Shown here piece by piece: positions 55,431 through 63,195 of a DNA stretch of 64,000 nucleotides. Within the stretch, counting starts at the first letter, position 1. The number at the start of each line of letters is the position of its first letter. The notes beneath the pieces are model-generated. The model had not been told where the DNA came from. It was given only the letters and a program-made list of their open reading frames with translations, and ran no database searches. The DNA lies in NCBI GenBank assembly GCA_963668655.2, contig CAXXPQ010000002.1, forward strand, positions 992,001 through 1,056,000, written 5' to 3'. The position numbers were made by a program, and so were the translations under genes. This stretch comes from G963668655 sp963668655. GTDB taxonomy: Bacteria; Myxococcota_A; SURF-8.

Positions 55431-56081
55431 ATGTCAACAGCGGCCCCAACCGAAAAGCGGACCATCCGGCGCACCCTGGCCGACGAATTCTTCAATCTGC
55501 CCAACATCCTGACCCTGGGCCGGATCGTCGTGATTCCCTTCGTCTGCCTGCTGACGCTTCAGGATACCCGCGTGACGGCCTTCGTGGCCACCTTGATTTT
55601 CAGCGTGGCGGCGCTTACGGATCTGGTGGACGGCTACCTGGCCCGGCTGACCAACAAGGTCACGCTGATCGGAAAGTTCCTGGATCCCCTGGCGGACAAG
55701 CTGTTCGTGCTTTCCTTCATGCTCACGCTTCTGGCCATGAAGCGCGTTCCGCTCTGGCTTGTCGCGCTGATTCTGGCCCGGGAAATCACCATCACCGGCC
55801 TGCGGGCCATTGCCTCTTCGGAGGGGCTGGTCATCGCCGCGAGATCCCTGGGAAAATACAAGACCGCCTTTCAGCTTGTGGGCCTTGTGGGCCTGCTGGT
55901 TCACTATCCCTACCAGGTGAACTTCGGTTTCTACGAGGGCATGTTCAATTTCCACGACATGGGCATGTTCTTCATCTACGTCTCCCTGGGCTTCGCCATC
56001 GTCTCCGCCGTGGACTATTTCAACGGGTTCATCAAGGAACTGAAACGCAAGCGTTATTCGGACGCCGAGCCGGAGGAGTGA
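55431..56081 (+). CDS. pgsA: CDP-diacylglycerol-glycerol-3-phosphate 3-phosphatidyltransferase
   Basis: This 216-residue inner-membrane enzyme makes phosphatidylglycerol phosphate from CDP-diacylglycerol. The CDP-alcohol phosphatidyltransferase motif is complete: DLVDGYLARLTNKVTLIGKFLDPLADK gives the D-G-x2-A-R-x8-G-x3-D-x3-D pattern. NLPNILTLGRI and AREITITGLRAIAS are typical of PgsA. GGAGG lies 5 nt before the ATG at 55431; an in-frame ATG at 55404 is less likely. It lies between lipoprotein genes and the cobalamin riboswitch. Confidence 0.93.
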   Translation: MSTAAPTEKRTIRRTLADEFFNLPNILTLGRIVVIPFVCLLTLQDTRVTAFVATLIFSVAALTDLVDGYLARLTNKVTLIGKFLDPLADKLFVLSFMLTLLAMKRVPLWLVALILAREITITGLRAIASSEGLVIAARSLGKYKTAFQLVGLVGLLVHYPYQVNFGFYEGMFNFHDMGMFFIYVSLGFAIVSAVDYFNGFIKELKRKRYSDAEPEE

Positions 56082-56248
56082 TCGCCTTCCCGGGATTGCG
56101 CCCCGTGGCCGCATGACCGACCACCGTGACGGGATCGCGCCGGACTCCCACCGGCTTCCTGGCTTGCGTCGTGACGAATCGCGAACCTGGACAATCCATT
56201 CAATGGCAAGGGCGGACCGATCGGCCAAGCACGATTTCAAGAAACCAT

Positions 56249-56278
56249 TTGACAGCAAGCGGGCATCTGGAGTAAGGT
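56249..56278 (+). promoter_or_regulatory. Promoter of the riboswitch transcript
   Basis: TTGACA (56249-56254) and TAAGGT (56273-56278) are 18 nt apart. Transcription would begin at about 56285, exactly where the first riboswitch helix starts. Confidence 0.5.
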
Positions 56279-56284
56279 TTGTCC

Positions 56285-56451
56285 CGTCTTTGCGTTGCGG
56301 ACAAGGGAAGTCGGTTCAAAGCCGACGCGGTCCCGCCGCCGTAAACGGGGACGAAACCGGCAAACAAGCCACTGGAACGAAGGTTCCGGGAAGGCGCCGG
56401 GAGTAGGACGATCCGTAAGCCGGAAGACCTGCCGCAACCCGACCAAAGACG
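56285..56451 (+). ncRNA. Cobalamin riboswitch aptamer
   Basis: The closing helix is CGTCTTTG (56285-56292) with CAAAGACG (56444-56451), extended by GTTGCGG (56294-56300) with CCGCAAC (56432-56438). Inside, in order, are AAGGGAAG, CGGTTCAAAGCCG, CCCGCCGCCGTAA, the B12 box GCCACTGG (56368-56375), CGGGAAGGCG, and AAGCCGGAAGACCTGCC. These are the conserved blocks of the Cobalamin class. It lies upstream of a surface lipoprotein gene rather than a B12 transport or synthesis gene. Confidence 0.92.
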
Positions 56452-56487
56452 TATGTTTCCCTCGCGGAAGGGGAGTACGGCTGAAAA

Positions 56488-56655
56488 ATGCATGCAACAA
56501 AACATCTCCTTTCGTTACGGCTTGCCCGTATGGCGACGAAGACGGATGTCCGTTCGGATCTTCCGTTCGTCGGCGAATCGGAACGGTCCGAACCATGCCG
56601 TTTTGCGGACGCGATTCGGCATGAAATCACGATACGGATCCATGGAATGGAATGA
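56488..56655 (+). CDS. Possible 55-residue leader ORF between riboswitch and lipoprotein gene
   Basis: ATG at 56488 opens a frame of 55 codons (MHATKHLLSLRLAR...), rich in Arg and Thr, that ends in TGA overlapping an in-frame ATG of the downstream gene (ATGA at 56652). There is no good ribosome site; GGGGAG lies about 12 nt upstream. It has no signal or membrane helix and no family match. It may be a leader peptide or chance. Confidence 0.3.
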   Translation: MHATKHLLSLRLARMATKTDVRSDLPFVGESERSEPCRFADAIRHEITIRIHGME

Positions 56656-56687
56656 AATGCCTACTTGAGCCGATGGAGGAAATGGAA

Positions 56688-58976
56688 ATGAAACGAAACC
56701 GAATGATGATGTTTGTGTTGCTGCTCGGCCTGCTGCTTGTCGTTCTCGGCGGTTGCAGTGGCAGCGATGATGAAGGAATCGACGGCGATTCCGATGGCGA
56801 TACCGACAATGCCGTCGATGGCGACGAGGACGGTGATGTCGATGGCGACGAGGACGGCGATGAGGATGGCGATGAGGACGGCGATGTCGATGGCGATGAA
56901 GACGGCGATGAGGACGGCGATGTCGATGGCGATGAAGACGGCGACGAGGACGGTGATGTCGATGGCGACGAGGACGGCGATGAAGACGGCGATGAAGACG
57001 GCGACACCGATGGCGATGCGGATCTCTGCGCCGATGTGAACTGCTACGACAACGCCGTCTGTGACGATGCCACCGGCGACTGCGTCTGCGACGACGACTA
57101 CGAAAACTGGACGGACGGCGTCGGCTGCACGCAGATGGCGCTGGAAGTGGCCGGAAGTTTCGACGACGGCTACGGCGGCCACCACGAAATCACCCAGACC
57201 GTCTGGACGCAGAGCGGATACGGCGCGGCCAGCCATTTCTTCATCAGCCGGTACTCCAACCCGGAAGGATACCTCGTCGCGCAGAACGGCCCGGACAATG
57301 GCTACAACCCCGGCAAGTGGAGCCGCTTCGACTGGACCTGGGTGGACGACGGCGACCGCGCCGAGGCGCTCTGGTACTGCCAGACCGTATACGACGCGGA
57401 TACGGAAGATGCGGCGCTGAACGCCACGCCCGCCGATGCCAGCAACCCCTCCTCCGGAGGCTGCGGCGGATTCGCCTGGACCAGCGTAGCCCCCGGGGAT
57501 CCGGCGCTCGCGATCTTCGGCAGTTACGATGACGGCTTCGGAGGCCACCACGAGATCACCCAGATCGCCTGGACGCAGAGCGGATACGGCGCGGCCAGCC
57601 ACTTCTTCTTCAGCCGGTTCTCGAACGACGATGAATTCGCCGTCGCCCAGAACGGCCCGGACAACGCCTACAACGCGGGCAAGTGGAGCCGTTTCGACTG
57701 GACCTGGTACGACGACGGCGATGGAATCTCCCTGTGGTACTGCCAGACGACGTACGATTCAGACAGCGAGGACGCGGCCTTGAACGCCACGCCCGCCGAC
57801 CCGGCCGATCCCGCCACCGCGGGATGCGGAGGCTTCGCCTGGACGAAAATGGCGGCGGCCGCCAGCCGACTGGCGTATTTCGGCAGCTATGCGGACAATT
57901 ACGGCGGCCACCACGAAATCACCCAGACCGCCTGGACGCAGAGCGGATACGGCACGGCCAGCCACTTCTTCTTCAGTCAGTTCTCGAACCTCGACGAATA
58001 CGCCATCGCCCAGAACGGCCCGGACAACGCCTACAATCCGAGCCTGTGGAGCCGCTTCGACTTCACCTGGTACGACGACGGCAATGGAATCTCCCTGTGG
58101 TACTGCCAGACCACCTACGACTCCGCCAGCGAGGCGGACGCGCTGGCCGCAACACCCGCCGACGCCACCAATCCTTCCACCGGCGGCTGTGGCGCCGCCT
58201 CCTGGTCGAAACTGTCCGTGGCCGACGCCCGGTTGGCGATCTTCGGCAGCTATGCGGACAACTACGGCGGCTCGCACGAACTCTCGGGCGCGCTCTGGAT
58301 GCAGGGCGGCTACGGCAATCCCGGCTACTTCCACCTCTCGCAATTCTCGAACGAAGACCGCTACGCCATCGCCCAAAATAACGTGCATAACGCCTACAGC
58401 CCCGGAAGCTGGAGCCGCTTCGACTGGACCTGGTACGACGACGGCAATGGAATCTCCCTGTGGTACTGCCAGACCACCTACGACTCCGCCAGCGAGGCGG
58501 ACGCACTGGCCGCGACGCCCGCCGACGCCACCGATCCCTCCAGCGGCGGCTGCGGCGCCGCCTCCTGGTCGAAACTCATTCCGGGCGACGCCGGCCTGAT
58601 CGTGGTCGGCGCCTGGCTGGACAACTACGGCATGAACCACGACATCACCGCCGAGAACTGGCTGCAATCCATCGACGGTTATCCGGAATACGATTACAAC
58701 TTCGCCATCAGCCAGTTCTCGAATGACGATATGTGGCTGAGCGCCCAGAACGGCACGAACAACCCCACGGGAGGCGACAAGTGGAGCCGCATCGATTGGA
58801 CCTGGTACGACGCCGGTTCCGGCCTGGAACTGTGGTACTGCCAGACCGTGTTTGACGCGGAGAGCGAGACCGACGCCGTCGCCGCCGCCCGCGCGGACGA
58901 GACGGATCCTTCCAGCGGCGGCTGCGGCGCATCCACCTGGTCGAAGCTTACACCGTACGTGGAACCGACGAAATAA
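56688..58976 (+). CDS. Surface lipoprotein with Asp-Gly stalk and five repeat domains, under a B12 riboswitch
   Basis: From ATG 56688 (GGAGG 8 nt upstream) the protein has 762 residues: signal peptide with lipobox (VVLGGCSGS), a stalk of about 85 residues made of DGDEDGDV-like units, an EGF-like Cys segment (CYDNAVCDDATGDC), then five tandem domains of about 121 residues. Each has G-x-(F/Y)-x-D-x-(Y/F)-GG-x-HEI, a WxQSGYG, WSRFDWTWYDDG, LWYCQTxYD and GGCGGFAW pattern. The domains recur in related bacteria but I know of no function. The riboswitch upstream suggests repression by cobalamin. A terminator follows. Confidence 0.85.
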   Translation: MKRNRMMMFVLLLGLLLVVLGGCSGSDDEGIDGDSDGDTDNAVDGDEDGDVDGDEDGDEDGDEDGDVDGDEDGDEDGDVDGDEDGDEDGDVDGDEDGDEDGDEDGDTDGDADLCADVNCYDNAVCDDATGDCVCDDDYENWTDGVGCTQMALEVAGSFDDGYGGHHEITQTVWTQSGYGAASHFFISRYSNPEGYLVAQNGPDNGYNPGKWSRFDWTWVDDGDRAEALWYCQTVYDADTEDAALNATPADASNPSSGGCGGFAWTSVAPGDPALAIFGSYDDGFGGHHEITQIAWTQSGYGAASHFFFSRFSNDDEFAVAQNGPDNAYNAGKWSRFDWTWYDDGDGISLWYCQTTYDSDSEDAALNATPADPADPATAGCGGFAWTKMAAAASRLAYFGSYADNYGGHHEITQTAWTQSGYGTASHFFFSQFSNLDEYAIAQNGPDNAYNPSLWSRFDFTWYDDGNGISLWYCQTTYDSASEADALAATPADATNPSTGGCGAASWSKLSVADARLAIFGSYADNYGGSHELSGALWMQGGYGNPGYFHLSQFSNEDRYAIAQNNVHNAYSPGSWSRFDWTWYDDGNGISLWYCQTTYDSASEADALAATPADATDPSSGGCGAASWSKLIPGDAGLIVVGAWLDNYGMNHDITAENWLQSIDGYPEYDYNFAISQFSNDDMWLSAQNGTNNPTGGDKWSRIDWTWYDAGSGLELWYCQTVFDAESETDAVAAARADETDPSSGGCGASTWSKLTPYVEPTK
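56776..57020 (+). repeat. Asp-Gly coding repeat (stalk)
   Basis: About 14 in-frame units of 15-18 bp encode DGDED or DGDVD. A 36-bp super-repeat (GATGTCGATGGCGATGAA...) is visible. It is a flexible, strongly acidic stalk that could bind divalent cations. Confidence 0.9.
57151..58973 (+). repeat. Five tandem domain repeats of about 364 bp
   Basis: Copies begin near 57151, 57518, 57881, 58244 and 58609. Copies 2-4 are very similar in DNA; copy 5 is the most diverged. Confidence 0.88.
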
Positions 58977-59017
58977 CCTCGAATCCGTTCAAGAAACCAT
59001 TCGGGGGATGGTATGCG

Positions 59018-59052
59018 CGGGGAGGGGCCTTCGGGCTCCTCCCCGTTTTCTT
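59018..59052 (+). terminator. Intrinsic terminator of the repeat lipoprotein gene
   Basis: CGGGGAGGGGCC and GGCTCCTCCCCG form a 12-bp stem closed by a TTCG tetraloop, followed by TTTTCTTCTT. It is about 40 nt after the stop. Confidence 0.85.
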
Positions 59053-59247
59053 CTTCGTCGCGCTCCTTTTCGACGGATGCCCGATAAAGCGCCCGGTGCG
59101 GCGGCGAGATCACGCTTTTCCTCGATCGTGCAGGCGTTGCCGTTCAGCGGGATGTCATTGTTCGGGGCCTCTTCGTCTCCGTCCGGATCGGCGTTATCTC
59201 CATCCACGACGAATCGAAAACGGAAAACAGCGCCCCGTCCGGCTTTC

Positions 59248-60594
59248 TCAGATGCCGAAATCGCCCAGTCTGCGGATGGGGGAAATGGGGAACTGGCGGC
59301 AGATTTCCAGAGTGTCCCGGCGGACGGATTCGATTACGCTTTCGTCTTCCGGCTCACGAAGCACCCGGTCGATCCAGCGGGCGATGCGCCGCATTTCATC
59401 CTCTTTCAGTCCGCGCGTGGTCATGGCGGGCGTGCCCAGGCGGATGCCCGAGGTTTCCACGGGCGGACGCCTGTCGAAGGGGATCAGGTTCTTGTTCACG
59501 GTGATGCCGGTGCGCTCCAGAACGCGCTCGGCCAGCCGTCCAGTCAGGTTGCGCGCGCCCAGATCCACCAGCAAAAGATGATTGTCCGTACCGCCGGTGA
59601 CGATGCGATAACCAAGCACGGCCAGTTCGTCCGCCAGGGCGCGGGCGTTTTTGTGAACCTGGGCGATGTATTCGCTGTAGCCGGGCGAAAGCGCCTCTCC
59701 GAAGGCCACCGCCTTTCCGGCGATGACGTGCATGAGCGGGCCGCCCTGCATGCCGGGAAAGACCGCCGCGTCCACCTTCTTCGCCCATTTCTCCCGGCAC
59801 AGAATCATGCCGCCCCGGGGGCCGCGCAGGGTCTTGTGCGTGGTGGCGGTGACGAAATCCGCGTAGGGCAGGGGCGAAGGATGATGCCCGGTGGCCACCG
59901 CCCCGGCGATGTGGGCGATGTCCGCCATGAGCATGGCGCCCACGTCCCGGGCGATTTCGCCGAAACGTTCGAAGTCGATGGCGCGGGGATAGGCCGAGGC
60001 CCCCACGATAATCATCCGCGGGCGGGTCTGTTTGGCCTGCTTCCATACCTCGTCCATGTCGATGCGCTCGGTTTCGGGACTCACGCCGTAGGTCTTGGCG
60101 TTGAAGAACTTCCCGGAGTAGTTCAGCCGGAAACCGTGGGTCAGGTGTCCGCCGTGCTCCAGGCTCATGGCCAGAATCGGGTCCACGGGATTTAAAACCG
60201 CCAGATAAATCGCCAGGTTGGCCTGACTCCCCGCGTGGCTCTGGACGTTGGCGTGTTCGGCTCCGTAGAGCTGTTTGGCGCGGTCGATGGCGAGCTGTTC
60301 CAGCTTGTCCACGTGCTCGCAGCCGCCGTAATAGCGTTTTCCGGGGTAGCCCTCCGCGTATTTGTTGGTGGCCATGCTGCCCACCGCGTCCAGCACGGCC
60401 TGGCTGACGTAATTTTCCGAGGCGATCAGCTCGATGCTGGTTTCCTGGCGATGCCGTTCGGCCGCCAGAGCCTCGCAGACGGGAATATCCACCTCGTGCA
60501 GGGCGGGATCGGAACTTGGGCCATAGGCGTGCAGGCAGCCGTGGCTTTCGGGATAGGGATCGATTCCTTTTCCGGCGTTGTTTTTCTCGCTCAT
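59248..60594 (-). CDS. glyA: Serine hydroxymethyltransferase
   Basis: This 448-residue PLP enzyme interconverts serine and glycine with tetrahydrofolate. Family features include ERHRQETSIELIASENYVS, TNKYAEGYPGKRYYGGCEHVD, NVQSHAGSQAN, the PLP-lysine segment TTTHKTLRGPRGG, and SGIRLGTPAMTTRG. An N-terminal extension of about 35 residues precedes the usual start. The ATG at 60594 has AAGGA 9 nt upstream; a start at 60687 would add unrelated sequence. The gene appears monocistronic. Confidence 0.95.
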   Translation of the reverse strand: MSEKNNAGKGIDPYPESHGCLHAYGPSSDPALHEVDIPVCEALAAERHRQETSIELIASENYVSQAVLDAVGSMATNKYAEGYPGKRYYGGCEHVDKLEQLAIDRAKQLYGAEHANVQSHAGSQANLAIYLAVLNPVDPILAMSLEHGGHLTHGFRLNYSGKFFNAKTYGVSPETERIDMDEVWKQAKQTRPRMIIVGASAYPRAIDFERFGEIARDVGAMLMADIAHIAGAVATGHHPSPLPYADFVTATTHKTLRGPRGGMILCREKWAKKVDAAVFPGMQGGPLMHVIAGKAVAFGEALSPGYSEYIAQVHKNARALADELAVLGYRIVTGGTDNHLLLVDLGARNLTGRLAERVLERTGITVNKNLIPFDRRPPVETSGIRLGTPAMTTRGLKEDEMRRIARWIDRVLREPEDESVIESVRRDTLEICRQFPISPIRRLGDFGI

Positions 60595-60685
60595 GCTGCG
60601 ATGTCCTTTCTTTCCGGACCCGCTGTCCGGCGCTCCCCGTTTCCATTGTATTGGAGCCCCCGTGCTTGAGGCGGCGACGGCTTCC

Positions 60686-60715
60686 ATCCTGCCATTCCGG
60701 AGGGGGCAAAGTCAA
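60686..60715 (-). promoter_or_regulatory. Weak candidate promoter of glyA
   Basis: On the minus strand TTGACT (60715-60710) and CAGGAT (60691-60686) are 18 nt apart, about 90 nt before the ATG. Confidence 0.3.
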
Positions 60716-61137
60716 GCCCATTCATGACGCGCCGCGCCGGAAGTGAAGCGCCGACAACGGAAGCGGCAGGGAAAGAGGCGCATTTCCCGTTAGAAAATCA
60801 TAGACTTATAAGATTCATTCGAAAAGGTTATATTGCTGACAGGGCATGAAGGGCATTTCGAAGCAACGGCTCCGGAGGCGGGCGCGCCGGGAATTCCAGG
60901 AAATTGAGAGCATTAATTTACAATGGTTCTAAATCAATACAACCAGGGGGGCGCTCGGCAGTATGCTTGGAAAGGATTGTGATATCAGGGAGATAACAGG
61001 CCGCTGGTCCGGATCGGATCCCCCCGGATGAAGTCCGATTTCGGTGGAAGCAGGGAGAATGTGCTACAGGAAATGCATCGCTGTTGCGAATTGCTACATG
61101 AAGAAAGTCCGGCGGTGGAAACGCTCGTCAAAATCCC

Positions 61138-61166
61138 TTGACAGTATGGGCCAAATTTCCTAGGTT
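61138..61166 (+). promoter_or_regulatory. Candidate promoter of the Tmc-like operon
   Basis: TTGACA (61138-61143) and TAGGTT (61161-61166) are 17 nt apart, about 56 nt before the ATG at 61229. Confidence 0.5.
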
Positions 61167-61228
61167 TCATGCCGTACCATTGGGTGCGGCGTCCCCCCAT
61201 TCCAGGCCAAGACAGGAGAGAGAATTCG

Positions 61229-62479
61229 ATGGAAAACTGGGATTGGAATATCGGAAAGAAGGCTGTCGCCAATCTCGCGGAGCTTCGCCAGACCTATCCG
61301 ACCATCCACGAAATCGAGGTCAGTCCGGACGGGACGAAGATCGCCCTGCTGGTGAAGACCGAGGATGACATGTTCAACGCCGTGGAAAACGGGGAACAAT
61401 GGCCCGAACCTTCCGAGAAACTGTGGCGCATGCGCTACACCCCGTCGGGCCGGTTGTACGCTCTGGCCATGAACGACGACGAATGGACCGTGATGGTGGA
61501 CGGTGAGCCCTGGGAGGAGACCTACGAATTCGTCTGGATGCCGAAAACCAGCGCGGACGGAGACGGCATCGCCGTGGCCTGCAAAAAAGACGGCGATTAC
61601 GGCGTCAGTCTGAATGGCCAAAGCTGGGAAGAGGGTTTCCTCTCCCTGCGCGATTATGTCATCAGCCCGGACGGGCAACATATCGCCGCCAGCGTGCAGG
61701 TCAAACCCACCCCCGAGGGCGATCTGGACGCCTTCCGCGCCGGAAGCTGGACGGTGGCCGTGGACGGCCAGGCCTGGGAGCCGATGTATGTCGGTGTCTG
61801 GGATCCGGTCTTCGACAAGGACAGTCAACGCGTGGCCGTGCAGATCCGCACCGGCGTGAACGACTACGGATTCGCCGTGGACGGCCAGGCATGGGAGAAG
61901 CGCTGGCCCCAGGCCTGGGGCCCCGTGTTCGACCCCAACGACGGCGCGGCCGTGGGCGTGGCCAAGAGCGCGGGCAAGCTGGCTCCGGTCAAGGAAAGCG
62001 GTCCTCTCTGGGATCCCGGATTCATCCAGTGCTGGCGGCAGGTCTTCAGCCCGGACGGCAAACGCATGGCCGCCGTGGTTTCGCCCGACTTCGGACAGTG
62101 GACCGTGGCCGTGGACGGCCAGGCCTGGAACCGCACTTTCGGAGAGATGGTGGGACAACCGGTCTTTTCGAAAGACGGAGCCGTCATCGCCGCCGCCGCC
62201 AAGGAAGACGGCCTGTGGACGGTCATCGTGGACGGCAACGCCTGGGAGAAGAAATTCGAGATGGTCTGGGATCCGGTGACAAGCCCCAAGGGCGGCCACG
62301 TGGCCACCAAGGCGGAAAGCGGCGGGCGCTTCCACTTCGTCGTGGACGGCGTGGTCTACGGAGACTTCGACAACGCCTGGATGCCGGTGTTCTCGCCGGA
62401 CGGACAGTCGATTCTTCTGAAATACGAACAGGACGGGACCTACTACCGGCACGTCCTGCCGCTGAGCGAAATCCGCTAG
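61229..62479 (+). CDS. Beta-propeller protein of the Tmc-like redox complex (TmcD-like)
   Basis: This 416-residue protein has no signal peptide and about eight WD40-like blades, each of 45-50 residues with a (V/A)DGQAWE signature and FSPDGK turns. Start: GGAGAG lies about 8 nt before ATG 61229. It opens an operon with a haem-b membrane subunit and an Fe-S subunit. In Desulfovibrio the Tmc complex includes TmcD, a soluble subunit that I recall as propeller-like, so this is probably its counterpart on the cytoplasmic side. The propeller is clear; the orthology is inferred from neighbours. Confidence 0.75.
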   Translation: MENWDWNIGKKAVANLAELRQTYPTIHEIEVSPDGTKIALLVKTEDDMFNAVENGEQWPEPSEKLWRMRYTPSGRLYALAMNDDEWTVMVDGEPWEETYEFVWMPKTSADGDGIAVACKKDGDYGVSLNGQSWEEGFLSLRDYVISPDGQHIAASVQVKPTPEGDLDAFRAGSWTVAVDGQAWEPMYVGVWDPVFDKDSQRVAVQIRTGVNDYGFAVDGQAWEKRWPQAWGPVFDPNDGAAVGVAKSAGKLAPVKESGPLWDPGFIQCWRQVFSPDGKRMAAVVSPDFGQWTVAVDGQAWNRTFGEMVGQPVFSKDGAVIAAAAKEDGLWTVIVDGNAWEKKFEMVWDPVTSPKGGHVATKAESGGRFHFVVDGVVYGDFDNAWMPVFSPDGQSILLKYEQDGTYYRHVLPLSEIR

Positions 62480-62510
62480 ACGGAATCGTTTCGAGAAAGG
62501 GAAGCCGAAC

Positions 62511-63158
62511 ATGTACGAATTCGCACGCGGACCCCTGGTTTGGATCGCCTTCCTGGTGTTCTTCTTCGGGAGCATCTGGCGCGTCTGGTCCATCATCCGC
62601 CTGGGCAAGAAGGACAAGGTGGTTCATCCCTACCTGAACGTGAAGTACGCCCTGCGTTCCATCGGGCACTGGATCATTCCTTACGGAAGCGTCAATATGC
62701 GTATGCGGCCCGTCTTCACCATTCTGTCCTTCGTGTTTCACCTGGGTCTGGTGGTGCTGCCGTTCTTCGTCTTCGGACACCTGATGCTGCTGAACGAATC
62801 CTGGGGCGTGGCCTGGGCCGCGTTGCCGGAATGCGCGACCAACGCCTTCACGCTCCTGATGGTGGGCATCGGCGTGATTTTCTTCGTGCGGCGCATCGCG
62901 GATCCCACGGTCCGCTTCGTCACCTCGCTTTCGGACTACCTCATCCTGCTGGTGGTGCTGGGGCCCTTCATCACGGGATTGTTCGCCTATTATCAGGTGC
63001 TTCCGTCCGATATCGCCGTCACCATGCACATTGTTGCCGGCGCGTTGTGGCTGATGGCCATTCCCTTCACGCGGCTGTCGCACATGCTGTTTTTCCCCAT
63101 GACCCGCGGGTACATGGGCAGTGAAATGGGCTTTGTCCGCAACGCCAAGGATTGGTAG
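62511..63158 (+). CDS. Haem-b membrane subunit, NarI/DsrM/TmcC-like
   Basis: This 215-residue inner-membrane protein has five helices. His residues at the right places to ligate haem b occur in FVFHLGLVVLPFFVFGH and in TMHIVAGALWLMAIPFTRLSHM, the pattern of nitrate reductase gamma/DsrM/TmcC subunits, which pass electrons between menaquinol and a cytoplasmic Fe-S subunit. It lies 31 nt after the propeller gene and 37 nt before the Fe-S subunit gene. Confidence 0.85.
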   Translation: MYEFARGPLVWIAFLVFFFGSIWRVWSIIRLGKKDKVVHPYLNVKYALRSIGHWIIPYGSVNMRMRPVFTILSFVFHLGLVVLPFFVFGHLMLLNESWGVAWAALPECATNAFTLLMVGIGVIFFVRRIADPTVRFVTSLSDYLILLVVLGPFITGLFAYYQVLPSDIAVTMHIVAGALWLMAIPFTRLSHMLFFPMTRGYMGSEMGFVRNAKDW

Positions 63159-63195
63159 GCCGTTTCCGGACCGAATCGCGGAGGAATCGAGAATC

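Larger units (their letters stand above)
56082..56687. other. 606-bp leader region upstream of the repeat lipoprotein
   Basis: It contains a promoter, a cobalamin riboswitch and about 235 nt between the aptamer and the start codon at 56688, including a possible 55-codon frame. There is no other gene. Confidence 0.7.
60595..61228. other. 634-bp divergent intergenic region
   Basis: Promoter-like sequences for both flanking genes are present. The middle is locally AT-rich. A segment at 60946-61026 has a GGGGGG/CCCCCC outer pairing and a T-loop-like stretch but does not fold as a tRNA by eye. No gene is supported. Confidence 0.5.

Noticed and set aside
56316..56630. Minus-strand open frame over the riboswitch
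   Set aside because: It covers a structured RNA whose conserved blocks are all on the plus strand, and has no ribosome site or known family.
56776..57020. Regular short repeats that resemble a CRISPR or microsatellite array
   Set aside because: They are in-frame DGD coding repeats with no spacers and no cas genes; the frame continues into a full lipoprotein.
60946..61026. tRNA-like segment with GGGGGG/CCCCCC ends and GGTCCGGAT
   Set aside because: The outer pairing and the length of about 80 nt are suggestive, but I cannot form a 5-bp T stem or an anticodon arm. It is at best a decayed tRNA; a tRNAscan-SE/Infernal run would decide.
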